Shown here piece after piece: positions 41,901 to 51,715 of a stretch of 64,000 bases of DNA. Source of the stretch: Lutraria lutraria (taxonomy: Eukaryota; Mollusca; Bivalvia; Venerida; Mactridae). The notes under the pieces are model-generated. The model saw nothing but the letters and a program-made list of their open reading frames with translations. It ran no database searches and was not told where the DNA came from. Position numbers and translations under genes: made by a program. Numbering within the stretch: the first letter of the stretch is position 1; every line of letters starts with the position of its first letter. The stretch lies in assembly GCA_964023205.1 (NCBI GenBank), contig OZ026848.1, forward strand, positions 34,893,912-34,957,911. Reading direction: 5' to 3'.

Positions 41901-44900
41901 ACATTGTTAGTACTATACTCTGATAGAACATGTTGTACATTGTTAGTGCAATACTCTGATAGAACATGTTGTACATTGTTAGTACTATACTCTGATAGAA
42001 CATGTTGTACAGTGTTAGTGCAATAGTCTGATAGGACATTTTGTACAGTGTTAGTACTATACTCTGATAGAACATGTTGTACATTGTTAGTGCAATACTC
42101 TGATAGGACATGTTGTACATTGTTAGTACTATACTCTGATAGAACATGTTGTACATTGTTAGTACAATACTCTGATAGGACATGTTGTACAGTGTTAGTG
42201 CAATAGTCTGATAGGACATTTTGTACAGTGTTAGTACTATACTCTGATAGAACATGTTGTACATTGTTAGTGCAATACTCTGATAGGACATGTTGTACAG
42301 TGTTAGTACTATACTCTGATAGAACATGTTGTACATTGTTAGTGCAATACTCTGATAGGACATGTTGTACATTGTTAGTACTATACTCTGATAGAACATG
42401 TTGTACATTGTTAGTACTATACTCTGATAGAACATGTTGTACAGTGTTAGTACAATACTCTGATAGGACATGTTGTACAGTGTTAGTACTATACTCTGAT
42501 AGAACATGTTGTTCATTGTTAGTAGAATACTCTGATAGGATATGTTGTACAGGGTTAGCACAATACTCTGATAGAACATGTTTTATGGTGTTAGTACAAT
42601 ACTCTGATAGAACATGTTGTACATTGTTAGTACAATACTCTGATAGGACATGTTGTACAGTGTTAGTACAATACTCTGATAGAACATGTTGTACATTGAT
42701 AGTACAATACTCTGATAGAACATGTTGTACAGTGTTAGTACAATACTCTGACAGAACATGTTGTTCATTGTTAGTACAATACTCTGATAGAACATGTTGT
42801 AAAGTGTTAGTACAATACTCTGACAGAACATGTTGTACATTGTTAGTGCAATACTCTGATAGAACATATTGTACAGTGTTAGTACAATGCTCTGATAGGA
42901 CATATTGTACAGTGTTAGTGCAATATTCTGAAAGAACATGTTGTCTAGTGTTAGTACAATACTGTGATAGGACATGTTTTACAGAGTTAGTACAATACTC
43001 TGATAGGACATGTTGTACAGTGTTAGTTCAATACTCTGATAGAACAGGTTGTACTGTGTTACTACAATACTCTAATAGAATATGTTGTACAGTGTTAGTA
43101 CAATACTCTGATAGGACATGTTGTCTAGTGTTAGTACAATACTCTGATAGGAAAGGTTGTCTAGTGTTAGTACAATACTCTGATAGGACATGTTTTCTAG
43201 TGTTAGTACAATACTCTGATAGGACAGGTTGTACAGTGTTAGTACAATACTCTGATAGGACATGTTGTACTGTGTAAGTACAATACTCTGATAGGACAGA
43301 TTGTACATTGTTAGTACAATACTCTGATAGGACATGTTGTAATGTGTTAGTATAATACTCTGACAGAACATGTTGTACATTGATAGTATAATACTCTGAT
43401 AGGACATGTTGTACTGTGTTAATACAATACTCTGATAGGACATGTTGTACATTGTTAGTACAATACTCTGATAGGACATGTTGTACTGTGTTAGTACAAT
43501 ACTCTGATAGGACATGTTGTACATTGTTAGTACAATACTCTGATAGGACATGTTGTACAGTGTAAGTACAATAATCTGATAGGACATGTTGTACATTGTT
43601 AGTACAATACTCTGATAGGACATGTTGTACATTGTTAGTACAATACTCTGATAGGACATGTTGTACTGTGTTATTACAATACTCTGATAGGACATGTTGT
43701 ACTGTGTAAGTCCTATACTCTGATAGGCCATGTTGTACTGTGTTAGTACAGTACTCTGATAGGACATGTTGTACTGTGTTAGTACAATACTCTGATAGGA
43801 CATGTTGTACTGTGTTAGTACAATACTCTGATAGGACATGTTGTACAGTGTTAGTACAATACTCTGATAGAACATGTTGTACATTGTTAGTACAATACTC
43901 TGATAGAACATGTTGTACAGTGTAGGTACAATACTCTGATAGAACATGTTGTACAGTGTAGGTACAATACTCTGATAGAACATGTTGTACTGTTTTAGTA
44001 TAATACTCTGATAGAACATGTTGTACATTGTTAGTACAATACTCTGATAGGACATGTTGTACTGTGTTAGTACAATACTCTGATAGTACATGTTGTACAG
44101 TGTTAGTACAATACTCTGATAGTACATGTTGTACTGTGTTAGTACAATACTTTGATAGAACATGTTGTACATTGTTAGTACAATACTCTGATAGGACATG
44201 TTGTACTGTGTTAGTGCAATACTCTGATAGGACATGTTGTACACTGTTAGTACAATACTCTGATAGGACATGTTGTACAGTGTTAGTACTATACTCTGAT
44301 AGAACATGTTGTACATTGTTAGTAGAATACTCTGATAGGACATGTTGTACTGTGTTAGTACAATACTCTGATAGAACATTGTTTACGGTGTTAGTACAAT
44401 ACTCTGATAGAACATGTTGTACATTGTTAGTACAATACTCTGATAGGACATGTTGTACAGTGTTAGTACTATACTCTGATAGAACATGTTGTACATTGTT
44501 AGTACAATACTCTGATAGGACATGTTGTACAGTGTAAGTACAATACTCTGGTAGGACATGTTGTACAGTGTTAGTACTATACTCTGATAGAACATGTTGT
44601 ACATTGTTAGTAGAATACTCTGATAGGACATGTTGTACAGTGTTAGCACAATACTCTGATAGAACATGTTGTACGGTGTTAGTACAATACTCTGATAGAA
44701 CATGTTGTACATTGTTAGTACAATACTCTGATAGGACATGTTGTACAGTGTTAGTACAATACTCTGATAGAACATGTTGTACATTGATAGTACAATACTC
44801 TGATAGAACATGTTGTACAGTGTTAGTACAATACTCTGATAGAACATGTTGTACGGTGTTAGTACACTACTCTGATAGAACATGTTGTACATTGTTAGTA

Positions 44901-45844
44901 CAATACTCTGATAGGACATGTTGTACAGTGTTAGTACTATACTCTGATAGAACATGTTGTACATTGTTAGTACAATACTCTGATAGGACATGTTGTACAG
45001 TGTAAGTACAATACTCTGATAGGACATGTTGTACAGTGTTAGTACTATACTCTGATAGAACATGTTGTACATTGTTAGTAGAATACTCTGATAGGACATG
45101 TTGTACAGTGTTAGCACAATACTCTGATAGAACATGTTGTACGGTGTTAGTACAATACTCTGATAGAACATGTTGTACATTGTTAGTACAATACTCTGAT
45201 AGGACATGTTGTACAGTGTTAGTACAATACTCTGATAGAACATGTTGTACATTGATAGTACAATACTCTGATAGAACATGTTGTACAGTGTTAGTACAAT
45301 ACTCTGATAGAACATGTTGTACATTGTTAGTACAATACTCTGATAGAACATGTTATACAGTGTTAGTACAATACTCTGACAGAACATGTTGTTCATTGTT
45401 TGTACAATACTCTGATAGAACATGTTGTACAGTGTTAGTACAATACTCTGACAGAACATGTTGTACATTGTTAGTGCAATACTCTGATAGAACATGTTGT
45501 ACAGTGTTAGTACAATACTCTGATAGAACATGTTGTACAGTGTAGGTACAATACTATGATAGAACATGTTGTACATTGTTAGTACAATACTCTGACAGAA
45601 CATGTTGTACAGTGTTAGTACAATACTCTGACAGAACATGTTGTACAGTGTAGGTACAATACTCTGATAGAACATGTTGTACATTGTTAGTACAATACTC
45701 TGATAGAACATGTTGTACAGTGTTAGTACAATACTCTGATAGGACATGTTGTACAGTGTTATTACAATACTCTGATACAACATGTTGTACATTGTTAGTA
45801 CAATACTCTGATAGAACATGTTGTACTGTGTTAGTACAATACTC

Positions 45845-46700
45845 TGATAGGACTTGTTGGACAGTGTTAGTAAAATATTGTGATAGAACACATTGTCTAG
45901 TGCTGGTACCATACTCTGATAGGACATGTTGTACTGTGTAAGTAAAATATTATGATAGAACACATTGTCTAGTGCTAGTTCAATACTCTGATAGGACAAT
46001 GTTTACTGTGTTAGTAAAATACTCTGATAGGACATGTTGTACAGTGTTAGTATAATACTCTAATAGGACATGTTGTACTGTGTTTGTACAATACTCTGAT
46101 AGGACATGTTGTACTGTGTTAGTACAATACTCTGATAGGACATGTTGTACTGTGTTAGTACAATACTCAGATAGGACATGTTGTACTGTGTTAGTGCAAT
46201 ACTCTGATAGGACAGGTTGTCTAGTGTTAGTACAATACTCTGATAGGACATGTTGTACAGTGTTAGTAAAATACTCTGATAGGACATGTTGTACTGTGTT
46301 AGTACAATACTCTGATAGGACATGTTGTACAGTGTTAGTATAATACTCTAATAGGACATGTTGTACTGTGTTAGTACAATACTCTGATAGGACATGTTGT
46401 ACTGTGTTAGTACATTACTCTAATAGGACATGTTGTACTGTGTTAGTACAATACTCTGATAGGACAGGTTGTCTAGTGTTAGTACAATACTCTGATAGGA
46501 CATGTTGTACAGTGTTAGTACAATACTCTGATAGGACATGTTGTACATTGTTAGTACAATACTCTGATAGGACATGTTGTAATGTGTTAGTACAATACTC
46601 TGATAGGACATGTTGTACAGTGTTAGTACAATACTGTGATAGGACATGTTGTACAGTGTTAGTACAATACTCTGATAGGACATGTTTTACTGTGTTAGTA
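45845..46700. repeat. Dispersed satellite block, copy 2 (first copy at 29165-30200)
   Basis: It has the same ordered series of unusual monomers as copy 1 (GGACTTGTTGG, GTGCTGGTACC, ATTATGATAG, then ACTCAGATAGG at about 46167). It lies close to the right, more decayed part of the array. Confidence 0.75.
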
Positions 46701-46939
46701 CAATACTCTGATAGGACATGTTGTACTGTGTTAGTACAATACTATGATAGGACATGTTGTACTGTGTTAGTACAATACTCTGATAGGACATGTTGTACTG
46801 TGTTAGTACAATACTCTGATAGGACATGTTGTACAGTGTTAGTAAAATACTCTGATAGGACATGTTGTACTGTGTTAGTACAATACTCTGATAGGACATG
46901 TTGTACATTTTTAGTACAATACTCTGATAGGACATGTTG

Positions 46940-48183
46940 TACCGTGTTAGTACAATACTCTGATAGGACAGGTTTTCTAGTGTTAGTACAATGCTCTGTT
47001 AGAACAGGTTGTCTAGTGTTTGTACAATAATCTGATGGGACATGTTGTCTAGTTTTAGTACAATAATCTGATGGGAGATGTTGTACTGTGTTAGTGCAGT
47101 ACTATTATAGGACACGTTGTCTAGTGTTAGTACAATACTCTGATAGGACATGTTGTCTAGTGTTAGTGCAATATTCTGATAGGACAGGTTGTACATTGTT
47201 AGTACAATACTCTGATAGGACATGTTGTACAGTGTTAGAACAATACTCTGAAAGGACAGGTTGTCTGGTGTTAGTACAATATTCTGATAGTACAGATTGT
47301 ACATTGTTAGTACATTACTCTGATAGGACACGTTGTCTAGTGTTAGTACAATACTCTGATAGGACATATTTTCTAGTGTTAGTACAATATTCTGATAGGA
47401 CATGTTGTCTAGTGTTAGTACCATATTCTGATAGGGCATGTTGTCTAGTATTAGTACTGTACTCTGATAGGACATATTGTGCTGTGTTAGTACAATACTC
47501 TGATAGGACATGTTGTACATTGTTAGTACAATACTCTGATAGGACACGTTGTCTAGTGTTAGTTCAATATTCTGATAGGACAGGTTATCTAGTGTTAGTA
47601 CAATATTCTGATAGGACAGGTTGTACATTGTTAGTACCATACTCTGATAGGACACGTTGTCTAGTGTTAGTACAATATTCTGATAGGACAAGTGTCTAGT
47701 GTTAGTACAATATTCTGATAGGACAGGTTGTCTAGTGTTAGTACAATATTCTGATAGGACATGTTGTCTAGTGTTAGTACAATACTCTGATAGGACATGT
47801 TGTCTACTGTTTGTACAATATTCTGATAAGACACGTTGACTAGTGTTAGTACAGTACTATGATAGGACATGTTGTCTAGTGTTAGTACAGTACTATGATA
47901 GTACACGTTGTCTAGTGTTAGTACAGTACTATGATAGGACATGTTGTCTAGTGTTAGTACAGGACTATGATAAGACACGTTGTCTAGTGTTAGTACAGTA
48001 CTATGATAAGACACGTTGTCTAGTGTTAGTACAGTACTATGAGTGGACATGTTGTCTAGTGTTAGTACAGTACTATGATAAGACATGTTGTCTAGTGTTA
48101 GTTCAGTACTATGATAGGACATTTTGTACAGTGTTAGTACAATACTCTGATAGGACATGTTGTCTAGTGTTTGTACAATACTA
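46940..48183. repeat. Diverged right edge of the 36-bp satellite
   Basis: Monomers here vary more than in the core: GATGGGAGATG, ACTATTATAGG, ACTATGATAAGACACG and GAGTGGACATG variants, with the TTGTCTAGTG tail prevailing. From about 47840 to 48110 a distinct local subfamily, GTACAGTACTATGATA, is amplified. The array stops near 48183 in non-repetitive AT-rich DNA. Greater divergence at array ends is the pattern expected when unequal exchange homogenises the centre. Confidence 0.9.
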
Positions 48184-48440
48184 TCTATAAACTGTGAATA
48201 TATGTTCACATGCATACTCTTATTTACATGGTATTGTTGTCTATAAAGATATCGGGCGTCACGTCATTATTTTACGATAAAAATGGTTGAATGGTCCATT
48301 CCGCTCATCCGATTGTAACTCGGTAAGTTTTGCACCCAGTACATAGACTACGTTTTTTTTTATACATAGAAGAAAATCATAAAGGAAGATTGTAAATGTA
48401 TTTCTTGTCGTAATCGAGTAAAAAAAGTATTATTGTTCTT
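48184..48440. other. Short non-repetitive AT-rich spacer
   Basis: No gene, RNA or repeat recognised. It separates the 36-bp satellite from the next tandem repeat and contains one TCACGTCA motif near 48258. Confidence 0.6.
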
Positions 48441-49230
48441 CTTGTATACCCTGTCAATATATATATATATTGTTATTCATGTATATCTTGTCAATATATA
48501 TACATAGGTCATTATGTATATCCTGTAAATATATACATTGTTCTTCCTGTATATCGTGTCAATATTTCTACATTGTTCTTCATGTATTTTATGTCAGTAT
48601 ATAAACATAGGTTAAATATATATACATTGATCATTATGTATATCCTGTCATTTACATTGTTCTTCTTTGATATCCTGTCAATATAAATACAATGTTCTTT
48701 ATGTATATCCTGTCAATATATATACATAGGTCATTATGTATATCTTGTAAAAATATACATTGTTCTTCCTGTATATCCTGTCAATATTTATACATTGTTC
48801 TTCATGTATTTTATGTCAGTATATATACATAGGTTAAATATATATACATAGGTTATTATGTATATCCTGTCATTTACATTGTTCTTCTTTGATATCCTGT
48901 CAATATAAATACAATGTTCTTTATGTATATCCTGTCAATATATATACATAGGTCATTATGTATATCCTGTAAAAATATACATTGTTCTTCCTGTATATCC
49001 TGTCAATATTTATACATTGTTCTTCATGTATTTTATGTCAGTATATATACATAGGTTAAATATATATACATAGGTCATTATGTATATCCTGTCATTTACA
49101 TTGTTCTTCTTTGATATCCTGTCAATATATATACAATGTTCTTTATGTATATCCTGTTAATATATATACATTGGTATTCATGTATATCCTGTCAATATAT
49201 ATTCATAGTTCTTCACGGATATCATGTCAA
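48441..49230. repeat. AT-rich tandem repeat with 222-bp higher-order period
   Basis: TCTTCTTTGATATCCTGTCA starts at 48661, 48883 and 49105, exactly 222 bp apart. Each 222-bp unit is made of related sub-units of about 35-37 bp that carry TGTATATCCTGTCAATAT and CATTGTTCTTC or CATAGGTCATTATG. About three and a half units are present. No coding potential. Confidence 0.92.
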
Positions 49231-49353
49231 TGCGTGCAGATAGTACATCATGAACTATTACTGCTTGACTGTTTATTATTTCTTAAATGAATATTGCCAT
49301 TGAATATAAACATTGACACGTTTCAATTGACCAGTCGCCACCTGTCAATCAAT

Positions 49354-49448
49354 CCAATCGGTTATCCAATCAGATATCGGCTCTTTCTCACACCCCCTAG
49401 CAACACTTATTGCCGCCATTTTCCTTCGACAAGCTGTCGTGTCGAAGG
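49354..49448. promoter_or_regulatory. Promoter-like motif cluster: two CCAAT boxes, YY1 site, 9-bp dyad
   Basis: CCAAT boxes lie at 49354-49358 and 49366-49370 (the second within CCAATCAG, an NF-Y type site). CCGCCATTTT at 49413-49422 is a perfect YY1-type core. CCTTCGACA (49423-49431) and TGTCGAAGG (49440-49448) form a perfect inverted repeat with an 8-bp spacer. The stretch is richer in CpG than its surroundings. No transcript can be assigned, so this is motif evidence only; direction of transcription is unknown. Confidence 0.35.
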
Positions 49449-49450
49449 TT

Positions 49451-49980
49451 ATCTGATACGCTATGTAGAAGCTCAAAGACAATGATTTTTTACTAAAACT
49501 GATCGAAGTCCACGTTATTCGTTATGCTTGTCGCTCTTAGATAAAAAAACGCGTGTTACGGATAATTTTTCATTAATTTTAATTTCTACTGAAAAATTCA
49601 CATAATAGATTAACATTTTCAAACTGCATTAAAGTTAACATCAACATGAATCAGTCATCATAATTTTAAGCATCCCGGGGATTGTAATATACAGAATCGC
49701 GTTGCCACACCACGTGATTGAGTGAATTAATCTTTCACTTGTCTTACGCACATACCACTGGCATTTTGATTAATCTTGTATTGACGTGATATAGGAATTC
49801 TACGCTGAATAATAGGACAAAATAATAAATACACAAAATTATGGATTTTCTATTTAATTCTTAGATGTAAGCATTACCATGTAAGCATGAATTAGTGAAA
49901 GTTTTTTTTAGTGTGCATTAATTTAAAATCAAATCGACATCCGCATATGTTTCAATAAGGACTTATACACACATGGATTC
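49451..49980. other. Non-coding AT-rich stretch
   Basis: No gene, RNA or repeat recognised. A 63-codon open frame spanning 49294-49485 on the plus strand has no recognisable features and is not called. Confidence 0.5.
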
Positions 49981-49983
49981 GCA

Positions 49984-50069
49984 ACTTCCGTATCTACGGT
50001 TAGAATTAATCAAATCCCTGCGGAAGTGACGTGATTCAACGTCATTTTAATTGCAAATGCGCATGCGCG
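49984..50069. promoter_or_regulatory. Promoter-like cluster: ETS, ETS-CRE composite, NRF1
   Basis: ACTTCCG (49984-49990) is an ETS site in reverse. CGGAAGTGACGTG (50021-50033) is an ETS site fused to a CRE-like TGACGT. TGCGCATGCGCG (50058-50069) matches the NRF1 consensus at every position. These are typical sites of TATA-less housekeeping promoters in animals, and this is the most CpG-dense spot nearby. It lies 160-245 bp beyond the stop codon of the minus-strand 14-3-3 gene, so it would serve a different transcript: either rightward, antisense to 14-3-3, or leftward. No such exon could be recognised. Confidence 0.45.
50046..50051 (-). other. Possible polyadenylation signal (ATTAAA) for the 14-3-3 gene
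   Basis: On the minus strand these bases read ATTAAA, the commonest variant polyadenylation hexamer, 178 bp past the TAA stop. No AATAAA is seen closer on that strand. Motif evidence only. Confidence 0.3.
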
Positions 50070-50228
50070 TAAACACCCGATTACAGCTGTTAGAAATAGT
50101 CGGAAATTGTCGAGTACCGCAATGAATTGTGGGATTCTCTCAATATCGTTTTAGCTGTTTGTAGCAGTTGTGAATCCATGAGTGTATATACCATTATAAG
50201 TCCTTGGTTTTAAGTGTTCCGCCTATGT

Positions 50229-50515
50229 TTATGGGTATTTTGAACTCATCAGTGTAGTGTTGGTAGGTGCATTCCAGATTTTAATATTTTCGTGTAGGAG
50301 AGCCAGTAGTCGTGCACACTCATTGTATTTCACTTCATCTACTTCACGTACAGCTTCCAGTTCATCTAAAGCTTCATCATAGAAACGTTTAGCATGAACC
50401 AGTGCCTCTGAAGGCTCATCCAGCATTTCATACATAAACACGGAATAATTCATTCCTAAACCTATTCGTAATGGATGCGTCGCTGCTAAACCATTTTCTG
50501 CATAGTTTGTGGCTC
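50229..50515 (-). CDS. 14-3-3 family protein, exon 2 (C-terminal part, residues 157-251)
   Basis: 14-3-3 proteins are cytosolic all-helical dimers that bind phosphoserine/phosphothreonine motifs in client proteins. This exon encodes helices G to I of the fold. The motif THPLRIGLGMNYSVFMYE matches the family signature, and the ligand-contacting residues N179, E186, N233 and W237 (zeta N173, E180, N224, W228) are present. The acceptor TTTTTCAG precedes base 50515. Joining G|GTAATG at 54870 to this acceptor gives an in-frame glycine codon and a continuous family alignment, so both splice sites are well supported (phase-1 intron). The stop is TAA at 50229-50231. Oddity: the tail after W237 is APTNTTLMSSKYP, without the acidic, Gly/Glu-rich tail usual for the family. 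Confidence 0.93.
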
Positions 50516-50540
50516 CTGAAAAAGTATAACAGTACGTGTA

Positions 50541-50695
50541 AAGTGCAACCTCTCTAGAGCGGCCATCTCTTGAGCAACAACTTCCCCTCAACAAAAGCTT
50601 GATATTTTCCAGCTGCACCATTAAGCTATTAATTTAATCTCTAGAGCAACAACCTCTCAACAACAATATAACTTTGCTTTAGAGAGGTAGCACTT
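50541..50695. mobile_element. 155-bp MITE with TA target duplication
   Basis: The left end AAGTGCAACCTCTCTAGAG (50541-50559) and the inverted right end (50677-50695) match at 17 of 19 positions. TA flanks both sides (50539-50540 and 50696-50697), as for Tc1/mariner-type elements. It lies only 25 bp upstream of the 14-3-3 splice acceptor in transcript orientation. There is no coding capacity. The class is inferred from ends and TSD only. Confidence 0.7.
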
Positions 50696-51203
50696 TATAT
50701 TATGAATACAAAAATGCAAAACTAAAAATAAATATGGCAGATGTTTTTACGAAATTTTCAAATTGGTGACGGAACTATAGGATGGATCACGTCGTCTATA
50801 AAACGATAAATCCAGAACTTATAATAGTAGAATAATGACAAGTCTGCAGAAAGTGGAATGTCAGGATGATGTCTCTGAGGACTTTTACAAAAAGAACGTA
50901 AAACTATGCATTATCTATCAACATTCAATTGATTGGCGAGGTAGTGTCAACAAACAAATAAAAGTAAGGAGAAGTTGACACCCCATTAACTCTTCAGTTT
51001 GCAAGTATCTGGAGGAACGTTTAGTGCATGCGTTAGTATGATGAGCGTGTAACATTCACATACTATGATACGAAATGCCTAGGTCAATGTAACATGTCTA
51101 TATGTATACCAGTTACATATCGTTCAGTGTTGCATAGTTCGTAACTTTCTAGTTCGATGGCACAATGTATATGCAACAGTAACATGTTGATGTCAATTCC
51201 ACA

Positions 51204-51715
51204 TGTCACATTTATATGTGTAGGTCACAGTTATATGTGTAGGTCACAGTTATATGTGTAGGACACAGTTATATGTGTAGGTCACAGTTATATGTGTAGG
51301 TCACAGTTATCTGTGTAGGACACAGTTATATGTGTAGGACACAGTTATATGTGTAGGTCACAGTTATATGTGTAGGACACAGTTATATGTGTAGGACACA
51401 GTTATATGTGTAGGACACAGTTATATGTGTAGGTCACAGTTATATGTGTAGGTCACAGTTATCTGTGTAGGTCACAGTTATATGTGTAGGTCACAGTTAT
51501 ATGTGTAGGACACAGTTATATGTGTAGGTCACAGTTATCTGTGTAGGTCACAGTTATATGTGTAGGACACAGTTATATGTGTAGGTCACAGTTATCTGTG
51601 TAGGTCACAGTTATATGTGTAGGTCACAGTTATATGTGTAGGACACAGTTATATGTGTAGGTCACAGTTATATGTGTAGGTCACAGTTATATGTGTAGGT
51701 CACAGTTATATTTCT
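51204..51715. repeat. 19-bp minisatellite (about 27 copies), intronic
   Basis: Unit ACAGTTATATGTGTAGGTC, varying mainly at GGTC versus GGAC and TATATG versus TATCTG. Runs head-to-tail without interruption inside the intron. Confidence 0.96.

Larger units (their letters stand above)
4402..48183. repeat. 36-bp satellite array, main segment (about 1,216 monomers)
   Basis: Continuous 36-bp monomers with very few length changes: a 33-bp monomer variant (ACATGTATTGTG, for example near 6020, 8249, 11950 and 17960), a 39-bp one near 29606, and single-base losses near 21131, 21697, 24576, 40667 and 47691. Substitutions are common and define monomer types (tails TGTGTTA, TGTGTAAGTCC, CATTGTTA, CAGTGTAGG, CTAGTG). 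Within a monomer TTGTAC and GTACAA form a perfect 6-bp inverted repeat around a 7-nt loop. CpG is nearly absent apart from the ACACGTTG and ACGGTG variants. The right boundary at about 48183 is clear. No gene, RNA or non-satellite insertion was seen inside this segment. Confidence 0.98.

Noticed and set aside
4475..46000. Dozens of long open frames on both strands encoding 12-residue peptide repeats (QYNMSYQSIVLT, LVQYSDRTCCTV, EYCTNTVQHVLS)
   Set aside because: The 36-bp period is a multiple of three and the monomer lacks stops in these frames. Starts are arbitrary, variants mostly change residues, and there are no signal, domain or splice cues.
1..48183. CRISPR array (36-bp repeat length)
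   Set aside because: Monomers abut head to tail with no unique spacers, there are no cas genes, and the context is eukaryotic.
1..48183. Telomeric repeat
   Set aside because: The unit is 36 bp and not G-rich; no TTAGGG-type runs were seen.
49294..49485. 63-codon plus-strand frame
   Set aside because: Short, no recognisable family, no splice or codon evidence.
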